Shown in pieces: positions 1-10,043 of a stretch of 64,000 bases of DNA. The stretch spans positions 124,001-188,000 of the forward strand of contig JARUPY010000312.1 in assembly GCA_029817715.1 (NCBI GenBank). The letters are read 5' to 3'. A program made the position numbers and the translations under genes. This stretch comes from Melastoma dodecandrum. Its lineage: Eukaryota > Streptophyta > Magnoliopsida > Myrtales > Melastomataceae. Position 1 is the first letter of the stretch. Every line of letters starts with the position of its first letter. The notes beneath the pieces are model-generated. The model had not been told where the DNA came from, searched no databases, and saw only the letters and a list, made by a program, of their open reading frames with translations.

Positions 1-292
1 GGGTTCCCCGCGACATCGGTGGTGCGATCGTTGCCACCGTCCAAAAGCCCAGAGCTCCGAAAAAGAGAAGCCCTAAATATCGCTCCCGGTCCGCGGGCGG
101 TCCGGACCTCACCGGGAGGCGGGTGCGACCGGCGTTAATCCCGCCGACGGTCCGTCCGTCACCACTCGGCAAGGATGAGGTCGCGTTAGGATTGCAGCTG
201 CCGGTCCCCCATGGTGTAGTTCAACCCGCGCCGCCGCGCGAAGGCCGGTCGTTCCGCGACAATAACGGCCTCATCGTCCTGGACCGACCGCG
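1..292. other. Intergenic leader, no gene seen
   Basis: I see no convincing coding region here. The open frames that cross it are antisense or shadow frames of the downstream gene. It presumably holds the promoter of the diguanylate cyclase that starts at 293, but I find no clear -35/-10 pair. Confidence 0.4.
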
Positions 293-1930
293 ATGTTTGA
301 CGAAGGACCCGATCTCGCCGCCTGCGCGGCGGCCTGCCGCGCGGGAGATCCCGTGACGGCGCTCGGCCTCGCGCTGGCGGCGCGGCACCGCGCCGACCTG
401 CGGCACGATCCCGCCGGCAGCGCGGTCGCGGCGACCCACGTGGCCTGGGCCTGTTTCCAGGTGGGCGACGCGGAGACGGGGCTGGTCCACGCCGCCGAGG
501 CGCGGGCGGGCTTGGCCGCCGCCGGCCTGACGCGCCGGGAGGCGGTGGTCCGGGCGATCCATGCCTGGCTGCTGCTCGAGACCGGCCTGACGGAGGCCGC
601 CGTCGAGGAAGCGCTCGAGGCCGTGTCGCGGGCGGAGAGCCTCGGCGACCGCGTCGCGGAGAGCTGGGCCACCAACGTGCTGGCCGTGGTGTTCTGGAGC
701 TGCAGGCAGCTCGACCGGGCCGAGGCCCTGTCGCTGCGGGCCGTCGGCCTCGCCCGCGAGATCGGGGATCGGCAGCTTCTCGCCTGGTGGCTGATCAACC
801 TCGGCGGGATCCGGGCGGAATACGGTTACCGGCTGGACGGGCGCGGCGAGCCCGGGGCCGCGCGGGCCGCCTTCGCCGAGGCGCTGGCGGTCAATGCCGA
901 TGCCCTCGCCATCGCGGCGCCCGACGAGCCGGCCGGCCCCGGAGCCCATCCCGACCCTTGGTGCGCGCGGCTCGCGCTCTGCAATGCCGCCGAATACCAC
1001 ATCGCCCGCGGGGAACTCGACGCCGCCGAGGGCCTGCTCGGGCGGTGGGAGGCCCAGCCCCTGCGGCCCGGCGCCCGGGCCACGGCGCACCACCTCTATG
1101 TCCTGAGCAGCCTGCTGGTGCGGCAGGGGCGCGGCGCCGAGGCCCTGCCGGTCTGCGAGCGGGCCCTCGCCCTGGCGGACGAGACCGACAACACCGATTC
1201 CCGCGTCCACGCGCTCCGCACCCTGTCGGAGATCCACGAGGGTTTCGGGCGGTTCGACCTCGCGCTCGCTGCCTACAAGCGGTTCCACGAGACCCAGTCC
1301 ACCCTGGCGGCCGAGCAGATCCAGCGCCGGGCCCGCCTGGCCGAGATCCACTACGAGACGGATCGCCTGCGGCGGAACGCGGACGAACTCGCCCGGGCGA
1401 ACCGCACGGATCCCCTGACCGGCATCGGCAATCGCCGCCTGCTCGACGAGATGCTGGAGGGCCTGCGCCGCACCATGGCGCCCTTCTGCATCGCGGTGGT
1501 GGACCTCGACCACTTCAAGCGCATCAACGATCTGTTCTCGCACGGCCTGGGGGACGAGGTCCTGCGGCGCGTCGGGGTGCTGCTGCGCGACGCCATCCGG
1601 AGCGGGGACGCGGCCTGCCGGATGGGGGGCGAGGAATTCGTGCTGGTGCTGCCGGGCGCCGAGCGGGACGACGCGCTGGCGGTCTGCGGCAGGGTCATGG
1701 AGGCCATCGGCGACTGCGAGTGGGGGGACCTCCATCCGGCCCTGCGGGTCACGGCCAGCATCGGCGTCGCCAGCCACGCCGATGCCCTCGACCCGACGGG
1801 CGTCATGGCGGTGGCGGACCGGCGCCTCTACGAGGCCAAGCAGGCCGGGCGCGACCGCATGGTGGGGTTTCCGGACGTGGCGGGGGAGCGGCGGCGCGGC
1901 GCCGGGCGCGGGCGCCCGGCGGTGAACTGA
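293..1930 (+). CDS. TPR-containing diguanylate cyclase (GGDEF)
   Basis: A 545-residue protein that should make cyclic di-GMP from two GTP. The first 370 or so residues are Ala/Leu-rich helical repeats of TPR type with no signal peptide, so the sensor part is probably cytosolic. The GGDEF domain follows, opening with DPLTGIGNRRLLDEM. The active-site loop is GGEEF near residue 445, preceded at the correct distance by RSGD, an RxxD inhibitory site, so product feedback inhibition is expected. The C-terminal tail is Arg/Gly-rich. No EAL domain is present. Family and activity follow from the motifs; the input signal is unknown. The gene stands alone on this strand. Confidence 0.9.
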   Translation: MFDEGPDLAACAAACRAGDPVTALGLALAARHRADLRHDPAGSAVAATHVAWACFQVGDAETGLVHAAEARAGLAAAGLTRREAVVRAIHAWLLLETGLTEAAVEEALEAVSRAESLGDRVAESWATNVLAVVFWSCRQLDRAEALSLRAVGLAREIGDRQLLAWWLINLGGIRAEYGYRLDGRGEPGAARAAFAEALAVNADALAIAAPDEPAGPGAHPDPWCARLALCNAAEYHIARGELDAAEGLLGRWEAQPLRPGARATAHHLYVLSSLLVRQGRGAEALPVCERALALADETDNTDSRVHALRTLSEIHEGFGRFDLALAAYKRFHETQSTLAAEQIQRRARLAEIHYETDRLRRNADELARANRTDPLTGIGNRRLLDEMLEGLRRTMAPFCIAVVDLDHFKRINDLFSHGLGDEVLRRVGVLLRDAIRSGDAACRMGGEEFVLVLPGAERDDALAVCGRVMEAIGDCEWGDLHPALRVTASIGVASHADALDPTGVMAVADRRLYEAKQAGRDRMVGFPDVAGERRRGAGRGRPAVN

Positions 1931-1961
1931 CGCGGGCGTCCGGCCCGGCGCGGCGGCCCGT

Positions 1962-2573
1962 TCACATGGGGGGCGTGACGCCGTCCTTGCCGACCGCGAC
2001 GACGCCCTTCTCGAGCTTGCCGGCGGTGATCCCCGGCGTCACGATGAAGACCTTGGCGCCGGGCACGAGATCGGCCCGGGTCGCGTCCACGACCTGCACG
2101 ATGGGCGTCGTGTCCTTGATGGCGACCGTCTTGGTGCCGCCCTTGTAGCTCAGCGTCACGGACGTGCCGTCGGTGCCCTTGACCTCGTTGTCGACGGTCG
2201 CGTTGGTCATCATGCTCTTGGGCTGCAGGTCCCAGGCATAGTGCCCCTCGCCGGTCCCCTTCATGGAGGCGGGGAAGACCACGACTTCGAGCGCCTTCAT
2301 GCCCTCGTCCTCGCCGGTCGTGGCGGTGCCGATGAAGGTGCCGGGCTTGATGTCGGCCATGGTGGCCCGGGCGACGCCGCCGATCTTCCAGCCGTCGTCG
2401 AGGTTCAGCGTGACGTCCTTGCCGTCGCGGTCCTTGACGGTGACGACGGGGCCGTCGACCGCCGTGATGGTGCCGCGCTCATGGAGCGACTCGGCCCGGG
2501 CTGCGGCGGCCGATCCCGCGACGAGGCAGGAGGCCACCGCGGCGGCGGCGGCATGACGCTTGGAAATGATCAT
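1962..2573 (-). CDS. Exported protein of unknown function
   Basis: 203 residues from the ATG at 2573, which is preceded by a GAGGGA ribosome site; a longer upstream frame exists but lacks one. Residues 1-27 are a typical Sec signal peptide ending AAARAES, so the product is probably periplasmic. The mature part is beta-rich with two repeated units that each set a short motif about mediating or fixing charge (GTITAVDGPVVTVKDRDGKDV and the later TSVTLSYKGGTKTVAIKDTT), recalling DUF5666-type small barrels. It has no cysteine and no catalytic motif. Function is unknown; the domain similarity is my inference from the repeat style. Confidence 0.75.
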   Translation of the reverse strand: MIISKRHAAAAAVASCLVAGSAAAARAESLHERGTITAVDGPVVTVKDRDGKDVTLNLDDGWKIGGVARATMADIKPGTFIGTATTGEDEGMKALEVVVFPASMKGTGEGHYAWDLQPKSMMTNATVDNEVKGTDGTSVTLSYKGGTKTVAIKDTTPIVQVVDATRADLVPGAKVFIVTPGITAGKLEKGVVAVGKDGVTPPM

Positions 2574-2739
2574 GATGAGATCCCTCGAGGAAGGCCGCGC
2601 CCGGACGGGGGTCCGGCGCCGCCGCGGCCGAGGGCTCCCACGAGAGGGACCGACCCGGCCGCCTCTCCCCTTCGTCGGGCCGCGGGTCCCGGTTACCATG
2701 CCGCGGACCGGAGCCCGCCGGCGGGACCGGGCCGGGCGG

Positions 2740-2940
2740 TCAGCGGCGGCCGAAGGCCTCGTCCTCGGCTTCCTCGAGCTCGGCCTCGACCAGGCAGAAG
2801 CCCGGGACCGTACCGGTCTTGATCTCGTCGACGATCTCTCCGTACCAGAGCACCTGCACGCCCTCGCCGGCCTCGCCCGTCACCACCATGGCGGGGCCGC
2901 CCGACTTGAGCTGCACGATATCGCCCTTCTTGAAATCCAT
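2740..2940 (-). CDS. DUF2158 (YodC-like) small protein
   Basis: 66 residues starting MDFKKGDIVQLKSGGPAMVV at 2940. The pattern of a short beta-barrel with FKKGDIVQLKSGGP followed by VLWYGE is that of the YodC/DUF2158 family, small cytosolic proteins of unknown role. The acidic C-terminal tail (EAELEEAEDEAFGRR) is longer than in many members. The frame runs further upstream to 3018, but that extension is low-complexity and unlike the family, so I chose the internal ATG. It sits alone between two exported-protein genes on the same strand. Confidence 0.8.
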   Translation of the reverse strand: MDFKKGDIVQLKSGGPAMVVTGEAGEGVQVLWYGEIVDEIKTGTVPGFCLVEAELEEAEDEAFGRR

Positions 2941-3156
2941 CGCCCTCACTCCGTCCTCGGCGCCCCCGTCCGGCCGGATCGGCCCTGTGGCGCCATGTCT
3001 CATCGCTTGCCCCAGCATCGTGTCGGTGCGACGACAATACGGGGCGCTCGCCGTGCAGACGCTGGGTTAGCACGCGGGCCGCGGAGCAGACAGGCCGAAA
3101 ACGGCACGAATGCGGAAAAGCGCGGGCCGGCCGGGGTGGGATCGACGGCGGCGACC

Positions 3157-3624
3157 TCAGGTGGGACCGGAGGTGCCGGAGGATCCGGGGCCCGGCGCCG
3201 TCCAGCCCGGGACCTTGACGGCCATCACGATGATGGGTCCGTCGGCGCCTCCCGGCCCGAGGCGCGCCTCGTAATGGTCGGCACCGAAGCCCGTGCGGTC
3301 GAGGCTCAGGGTCTTGTCCTCGGGGCTGGAGGCGCGCCCGTCCGGGCCCTCGAGGCGGCTCCGCACCGCGACGGCGCCCGCCCGCATGGGATCGAAGCGC
3401 ACGTGGACGGCGGCGAGGCCCGCATGCGCGAGGGCGAGGTCGACGGCGCAGCCCTCCTGCGCCGGGCAGGCCACCCGGATCTCGCGCGTGACGTTCCAGT
3501 CCGCGTCGAGCTCCGCCACGTAGGCCTCGCCGATCGCCGGTTCGGACCGTGCGGCCTCCCGGTGCGACGGGGGCGCGGCGGCGGCCAGCGCGGCCGACAG
3601 AACAAGGGCACTCAAGGCCTGCAT
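3157..3624 (-). CDS. Hypothetical exported protein
   Basis: 155 residues starting MQALSALVLSAALAAAA at 3624, a clear cleavable signal sequence. The mature part holds a CPAQEGC segment that could form a disulfide. I recognise no domain. A start 30 bases upstream is possible, but the internal Met gives the better signal peptide. It lies between the DUF2158 gene and the exported dimeric-barrel-like gene, all on the minus strand with gaps that do not argue for a tight operon. Periplasmic location is inferred from the signal peptide; function is unknown. Confidence 0.65.
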   Translation of the reverse strand: MQALSALVLSAALAAAAPPSHREAARSEPAIGEAYVAELDADWNVTREIRVACPAQEGCAVDLALAHAGLAAVHVRFDPMRAGAVAVRSRLEGPDGRASSPEDKTLSLDRTGFGADHYEARLGPGGADGPIIVMAVKVPGWTAPGPGSSGTSGPT

Positions 3625-3742
3625 CCCACTCTCCCCGACCGCCTCGCGCGGCATTCCAGCTTCGGGAAGAGTGACGGGCAGGGCTTAACGCCCGGTGGAG
3701 CGGCGCCGCGGCGGAGGGGCGAAGCCTCGTCGTCCTGAAGGC

Positions 3743-4296
3743 TTACTTGACGCCTTCCGCGTCTTTCGCCGGAAGGCTGGCGAGGCCGATGCGCCATTTG
3801 ACCGGGGCGAGGAAGATCCTGTGCCGATGATCGGCCTCGAAGGCCATGGGCGGGCGCTTGTTGTCGATGTATTTGCCGATCTGGCCCATGAAGTCGTCCG
3901 CCTTCCGCCAGATCCCGATATTGTAGAACGTCGTGAAGTCGCCGGTTTCCGCGGCAGCCCAATTGATCCAGGGAAACTGTTCACGGCTTTCCTCGCCGGA
4001 CATGAATTCGGCGATCAGGCCGGAGCGGTCCGGAATGGTCGATTTTGTGGCCCAGTAGTCGAGGAACTCCTGCTCGTGGCCCTTCTTGATCCTCCACTCC
4101 ACCACGACGATGCGGGCCTCGGTGGAGAGCGGCTTGCCGGCGGCATCGGGCGTCGGCTGGGCCGGGGCGGCGGGCGGTGGGCCGCCGGCGCGAGGCTGTC
4201 GGCGACGACGGCGGAGGCCCCCGCCGAGAGGAGGGCCGCCGCGAGGGCGGTCGTCAGGGTACGGCGGCGAAGCACGGCGGACAGAAAGATGCGCAT
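3743..4296 (-). CDS. Exported NIPSNAP/ABM-like protein (frameshifted)
   Basis: The start at 4296 gives a signal peptide (MRIFLSAVLRRRTLTTALAA). The reading frame then has to change by one base near 4165-4190 to enter APAQPTPDAAGKPLSTEAR and the folded domain; the span is one base short of a whole number of codons, so a 1-base deletion is the simplest reading (about 184 residues). The domain has the look of a dimeric alpha-beta barrel (IVVVEWRIKKGHEQEFLDYW, then PDRSGLIAEF). It is a clear paralogue of the protein at 19718-20197, sharing the blocks DRSGL, NIGIW or NVGIW and a closing FL(A/G)P..W(R)(I/L)G. No active site is recognisable. The fold is an inference. Confidence 0.65.
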
Positions 4297-4454
4297 GAGG
4301 ACCTCGGAAGGCGGTCGGTCCGGCGGGTCCGGAACAGGCCCGGTGCAGTCCGACTTGCGACATGCTCAATTTGCCATGAATTGTAGAAGTTAACGAGCGT
4401 TAAGTTCTCGGCGGGGTTCGCGTCTTGACATAAAGGTTAACGCCGGGGCGGCTC

Positions 4455-7400
4455 TCAACTCGAGGAGAAGAGGTTCAGGATCGAGCCCGGATCGGTGGTG
4501 GTGCGTTTGGCGTAGAGCGTGTTCAGCAGCGACGTGCTGGTAGTCTGCGTGCCGCCCGCCATGGAGTCGAAGGGCGTGCTCGGCGGCGTCGCGGTGGCCT
4601 GGGCCATGTCGTAGCGCACCGCGAAGCGCTTGACGAAGGCGTCGAGCTTCTTGGGGTCGGTCAGGTCGGAGCGCTTGAGCTTGTTGCCGATGGCGCGGGC
4701 CTGGGCGTCGATGTCGAGCCTCGAGAAGCTGTCCGGCAGGCCGAGGGCTGTCTTGACGACGCTGAGCAGGGACTTGTCGGCCAGAATCTGGAACATGCTG
4801 GTGATGTTCGGGGCCTGCCGCTTGAAGTAGAGCGCGAGCTGGACGCCCGGATCGCTGGCCCCGGCCTGGTCCTCCATGGCCTGGGTGGCGTAGGGATCGG
4901 CCGACAGGATCGCGGCCTTGGCGGACTGCGCCGCCTGGGCGACGCCCTTCGACACGGAACCGTCGGTCGCGAAATTGAAGCCGGCCGCGAGGCCCCGATA
5001 GGCGCCACCGAGCCGGTTGGCGGCGCTCTTGGGATCGGCGAGGTCGCTGGTGAGGACCGACTTCAGGCGGCTCGTCCAGGCCGCGTCGGTGAGGCCGGCC
5101 GGACGCGCGACGCCGTAGGCGGTGGTCGCCACGGCGACGAGGCGCGGATCGGACAGGAAGCCGTCGAGCGTCCGCACCGCGCCGATCGAGGCCTGGACGT
5201 AGGCGGTGTCGGCCGTCACCCCGGCCTGGCTTTCGCCGGCGGCGGTCGCGGCGCTCTTGAAGGCCGACAGCATGGCGACGGTGTCGTGGGCGGATTGCGC
5301 GAGGCGCGGGGCCGCGACCTGGCCGGAAGCGTCGAAATTGAAGGCGGAGGCGAAGGCCGCGAGGTCGGGCCGCGCATCGCGGCCGAGGGCCGCGTCGCCC
5401 TGGTAGGGGCGCGAGAAGGTGAAGGCCGCCGCCAGCGCCCGGGCCCCGTTGCCCTGCTGGCTGGCGACGCTCTTGGGATCGTCGGGGTCGCTCGTCAGGA
5501 TGGCCTTGACGGCGCTCGCCTTGCTGGCCGCGGAGGCGCCGTCCACGAGGGCGATGCCGTAGGCCTTGGCGAGGTAGGCGACCGTATCCTTGTCGGCCAC
5601 CACGTCGTCGACCGTGCGGGCCGCCGCGATGACGGCATCGGCGTGGTCGGTCTCGATCTGCCCCTGGGCCTGGTCGCCGAGATTGGGACTCAGGCGTTCC
5701 GCGTAGAGGGCGGCCGTGGCGCGCGCGGCCGCGCCGCTCCACACGCCGGCGGGCGCGGCGGAGGCGGGCCAGGGCTGGGCCGAGGCCGCGCCCGTGGCAT
5801 CGAAGCGGAAGGCGGAGGCGAGGCGCAGCGTCGCGGTGCCGCCCGCGGCGGCGGCCCCCGAAGCGCTGTCGGGATCGCTGGTCAGCACCGCCCGGAGCCG
5901 CGCCCGCGTCTCGGCCGCCTCGGCATCGGCCGGCACCGCGACGTCATAGGCCTTGACGAGATAGGCGGTGAGGCGGCTGTCACCCAGCAGGGCGTCGACG
6001 CTTTTGATGCCCGGCATGGTGGACCGGTAATATTGCGTCTCGGCCGCGGCCTGCGGGTCGCCGGCGGTTCTCTGCGTATAGAGGTCGATCGTCGATTCGG
6101 CCGCGTCCGCCGACTGCGCGAAGACCGGTCTGGCGCTGGCGAAGACGGAGGCGAGCGCCACGAAGGCGGTCCCGCCTTCGCGGCCGTGCCGGCGGGATCG
6201 GTGGGATCGCTCGACAGGGCGGCCGCGACGATCGCGGCCTTGGCGCTCGCGGTGACGACGGTGGCGGGGAAAGTCAGGCCGAAGGCCTGGGTCACATAGG
6301 CCAGGAGGCGCGGGTCGGCGGCCAGCTGGTCGGGCGTCGTCAGGGTCGCGACCTTGGCCCGGTAATAGGCCGTCTCCGTCGCGGCGGCGCTCTGGCTCGC
6401 CGCGTCGGCGCCGACGGTCCCGGCGTAGCGCGCCACGGTGGCGTCGATGTCCGCTTGCGACTGGAGGACGGTCGCGCCGAAGCCCAGGGACGCCGCCATC
6501 TGGCGGAAGCCGCCGCCGATCGCGTCGGCGGCATTGCCGGCCTGCGACAGGTCGCTGGTCAGCACGGAGCGCAGGATGTCCGAGGTCTGGGCCGCCGTCA
6601 GGGCCTTGGTGGGGTCGGCGCCGTGTTTGGCATAGGTCCGCACCGCCGCGCCGCTGTTCGCCACGCCATAGGCCTGGGCCGCGTAAGCGACGAGGCGATT
6701 GTCGCTCAGGAAGGCGTCGACCGACCGGACCTCCGGCATGGCGGCCTTGTAATAGGCCGTCTCGACGGCGGCTGCCGCCTGGGAAGCGTCGTCGGTTCCG
6801 ACCGTCGCGGCATAGAGGGCCGTCGTCGACGCGATGGAGGCCTGGGACTGGACCGCGTCCGCGGCCGGTCCGCTCCGGGCCGCGACGCTGCCGGCGCTGT
6901 AGCGGTCGCTCGTCAGGAGTTGCGCCACGGTGGCGGCGGGGGTCGCGTTGGGGTCGAGGCCGTAGGCCTGGAGCGCGATGCGATAGAGGCGCGAATCGGC
7001 CGTCAGGTCGGTGATGGAATGCACGTCGCCGATATGGGACTGGTAATAGGCGATGTCGGCCTGCTGCGTGGTGCCGACCAGCGTGCGGTTGCTGTAGAGG
7101 CCGAGCGTCTCGTCCTCCTGGGCCGCGTCCTGCGCCAGCGCGGAGGTCGCGACCTTGCCCGAGGTCGAGAAGCCGAAATCCGCCGCCAGGGCGCGGTAGC
7201 GCGTGTCGTTGAGGGAATTGGCGAAGCTCTTGGGCTGCGTGAGGTCGCTGGTGAGGACCTTGCGGATGAAGCCGCGGTTCGGGATGGCGTCCTCGAGCCC
7301 GTGGCTCTTGAGCGCGTAATTGTAAAGCCTGGGGTCCTTGAGGAGGTCGTCGACGCTCTTCACCCTGCCGATGTTGGCGCGGTAATAGGCGGTCTCGCGC

Positions 7401-7486
7401 GCCACGGTCGCCTGCGAGGCGACGCGGCTCAGGGATGCGGCGGGATCCCGGGCGTAGAACTGGTAGCCCGCGTAGGTCGACAGCAT
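4455..7486 (-). CDS. DUF1217 multi-repeat protein (frameshifted)
   Basis: Begins MLSTYAGYQFYARDP at 7486 and would be about 1010 residues. One base, a G in a GGG run near 6170, appears to be missing: AAKAG in the first frame continues as GTAFVAL in the next. The protein is a chain of roughly eight similar units of 110-140 residues, each with (E)TAYY, a DxLLxDxRLxxYAxxAYGL helix, then VLTSDLxxPKS and an aromatic FxF strand. This is the DUF1217 signature; family members in rhizobia are often near flagellar genes and are usually shorter. No signal peptide or membrane segment is seen and no flagellar gene is in this window. Alternative: a filamentous or surface repeat protein. Confidence 0.8.
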
Positions 7487-7575
7487 TGTCCCGCCCCTGC
7501 CTCGATGGCCGTGCGACGGGCGGCCCGGTCGGCGGCACATGTCGGCCATGTGCGCCACCTGCACCACTATAGGGG

Positions 7576-7593
7576 CCGCTCAGGCTTGAGCGG
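7576..7593. other. Small hairpin between DUF1217 gene and hemF
   Basis: CCGCTCA, loop GGCT, TGAGCGG: a perfect 7-bp stem in the 221-base gap upstream of the DUF1217 start and downstream of hemF-side sequence. No T-run follows on either strand, so termination is uncertain. Confidence 0.35.
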
Positions 7594-7707
7594 AGCTTGC
7601 ACGACGAGCACAGTTCGGGACGAGGACTGTCGAGGCGCAGTCTCGCCGGCATCTGTATCGGATGTTTCGTGTGACTATTTCCCACATAACGTCGTTCGGC
7701 TCGGCCC

Positions 7708-8618
7708 TCACGGCCAGATCACCGCCGGGGGCAGCGACGACAGGATGGAATCGACGTTGCCGCCGGTCCTGAGGCCGAAGATGGTGCCGCGGTCGTAGAG
7801 CAGGTTGAACTCGACGTAGCGCCCGCGGCGGATCAACTGCTCGCGCCGTTCGGCGGGGCCGTAGGGCCGGCCGGCGTTGCGCGCCGCGAGTTCGGGATAG
7901 ATGCCCAGGAAGGCTTTGCCGACCGCCCGGGTGAAGGCGAAATCCGCCTCGAAGGCGCCGCCGAGGTGGTCGTAGAAGATGCCGCCGATGCCGCGCGGTT
8001 CGCCGCGATGCGGGAGGTGGAAATAGCGGTCGCACCACGCCTTGAAATCGGCATAGGGCGCGACGGCCGCGTGGGCGTCGCAGGCCGCCCGCATGGCGGC
8101 GTGGAAGGCGACCGAGTCCGGATCCTCCTGGGTGCGCCGCCGGTCGAGCAGCGGCGTCAGATCCGCGCCGCCGCCGAACCACGCCTTGCTCGTCACGACA
8201 AAGCGCGTGTTCATGTGCGCGGTCGGCGCGTTGGGGTTCCAGGGGTGGGCGATGACGGAGACGCCCGCCGCCCAGAAGCGCGGGTCCTCCTCGGCGCCGG
8301 GGATTTGTTTGGCGAATTCCGGCGCGAAGGTCCCGTGCACCGTCGAGGCGTGGATGCCGGCCTTCTCGAAGACGCGGCCGTGCAGCATCGCCATCGTGCC
8401 GCCTCCGCCCGGCACGCCCGTGTGATCGGTGCGCCGCCACGCTCACGCAGGAAGCGGCCGGGCTCGGCCGGCGCCTCGGAGGATCCCGCGGGGCCCGCCC
8501 GTTCCAGCGCCTCGAAGGCGGCGATCAGCCGGCCCTGGAGCGCCTCGAACCAGGCGCGGGCCTGCGCCTTGCGGTCGTCGAGCCCGGGGTCCGGCGCGGT
8601 GCTGTCGTCTGAGTTCAT
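7708..8618 (-). CDS. hemF: Oxygen-dependent coproporphyrinogen III oxidase (frameshifted)
   Basis: Aerobic oxidative decarboxylation of coproporphyrinogen III in heme synthesis, cytosolic. The ATG at 8618 starts [20 protein letters not shown]; the family core [29 protein letters not shown] and GGGADLTPL follows, ending in [16 protein letters not shown]. Between GRFLRER and HTGVPGGGG one base is missing near 8430; an extra base there would put a Trp-Arg-Arg block in frame, as in the family. With that base the protein is 303 residues, the normal size. Because aerobic heme synthesis would be lost, I treat the shift as a likely sequence error, though a second unlinked hemF or hemN cannot be excluded. 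Confidence 0.88.
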
Positions 8619-8761
8619 CGTCCTCTCGCTTGGCGGCCCGCTCCGGATCCACCCTGCATGGGGGGATCGGCGGCGGCATGCAAGCCGGCCAGGTGCCGCT
8701 TGCGCCCGCGCGCCCGAGACGCCATCCAAGGGGAGCGCATCCACGAGGCAGACCCGTCCGC

Positions 8762-10009
8762 TTGTCCATCCCGCTTTCCCGCGTCGCCGTCCTGGGCGCC
8801 GGCCCCTCCGGCCTCATGGCCGCCGAAGTCCTGGCCCGCGGCGGCGCGGCCGTCACCGTCTTCGATCGGATGCCGACGGCCGGGCGCAAGTTCCTCATGG
8901 CGGGCCGGGGCGGCCAGAACCTGACCCACATCGAGGCCCTGGACCGGTTCCTGCCCCGCTACGGCGCCGGCGAGGACCTCGTCGCCCCCGCCCTCGCGGG
9001 CTTCGGCCCCGACGCCCTGCGGCGCTGGTGCCGGGGTCTCGGCGAGGAGACCGTCATGGGCACCAGCGGGCGGGTGTTCCCGGCGAGCTTCAAGGCCTCG
9101 CCGCTGCTGCGCGCCTGGCTGCGGCGGCTCGACGGCGAGGGCGTGGCCTTCCGGGCCCGCCACCGCTGGACGGGTTGGGAGCCGGACGGCGCGCTGCGGT
9201 TCGAGACCCCCGAGGGGACGGCGCGCCACGGCTTCGACGCCACGGTGCTGGCGCTCGGGGGCGCCTCCTGGCCGCAGCTCGGCTCCGACGGGCGCTGGGC
9301 GGGCATCCTGGAGGCCGAGGGCCTGTGGGTGGTGCCGCTGCGGCCCGCCAATTGCGGCTTCGCGATCGCCTGGTCGCCGACCTTCCGGGACCGGTTCGAG
9401 GGCGCGCCCCTGAAGGGCATCGCGCTGTCGTTCCGGGGGCGGGCCTCGCGCGGCGAGGTCACGGTGACGCGGACTGGCCTCGAAGGGGGCGGCATCTACG
9501 CGCTGTCGGGCCCGCTGCGGGACGCCATCGCGGAGGAGGGCGGGGCGGTCCTGTCGATCGACCTGCGTCCCGACCTGCCGCCCGGAGCCGCCGCGGCGCG
9601 GCTGGCCGCCGCCAGGGCCGGCCGGGCCTCGGTCTCGACCGCGCTGCGCAAGGCCCTGAAACTGTCGCCCGCGGCGATCGGCCTGTTGCAGGAGGTCGCC
9701 CATGCCGAGGGCCGGCCGCTCGGCGCGCGGGAGGCTGCGGCCCTGGCGGCGCTCGTCTCCGCCGTGCCGGTGCGGCTCGACGCGCCCGAACCCATCGCGG
9801 GCGCGATCTCGACGGCCGGCGGCGTCGCGGCCGGGGAACTCGACGCGAATCTGATGCTGCGGCGCCGGCCCGGCGTCTTCGCGGCCGGCGAGATGCTGGA
9901 CTGGGAGGCCCCGACCGGCGGCTACCTGCTCCAGGCCTGTTTCGCCACCGGGGCGGCGGCGGGCGCCGGCGCCCTGGCGTGGCTGGGCGAGCGCGCCGGG
10001 GCGGCGTGA
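8762..10009 (+). CDS. TIGR03862-type NAD(P)/FAD flavoprotein
   Basis: A HI0933-like flavoprotein of unknown substrate. The frame has no nearby ATG; a TTG at 8762 gives LSIPLSRVAVLGAGPSGLMA and 415 residues, matching the family length. The dinucleotide-binding motif VLGAGPSGLMAAE is at residues 8-20, followed by AGRKFLMAGRGGQNLTH, the glycine-rich block typical of this group, and near the C terminus GVFAAGEMLDWEAPTGGYLLQACFATG, which closes the FAD site. A more upstream start would extend into Arg/Pro-rich sequence. It is divergent from hemF, so the 140 bases between them likely hold both promoters. Confidence 0.85.
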   Translation: MSIPLSRVAVLGAGPSGLMAAEVLARGGAAVTVFDRMPTAGRKFLMAGRGGQNLTHIEALDRFLPRYGAGEDLVAPALAGFGPDALRRWCRGLGEETVMGTSGRVFPASFKASPLLRAWLRRLDGEGVAFRARHRWTGWEPDGALRFETPEGTARHGFDATVLALGGASWPQLGSDGRWAGILEAEGLWVVPLRPANCGFAIAWSPTFRDRFEGAPLKGIALSFRGRASRGEVTVTRTGLEGGGIYALSGPLRDAIAEEGGAVLSIDLRPDLPPGAAAARLAAARAGRASVSTALRKALKLSPAAIGLLQEVAHAEGRPLGAREAAALAALVSAVPVRLDAPEPIAGAISTAGGVAAGELDANLMLRRRPGVFAAGEMLDWEAPTGGYLLQACFATGAAAGAGALAWLGERAGAA

Positions 10010-10043
10010 CGGCTCCGGGCGCGCCGCCCCGCCCGCGTTCGGC

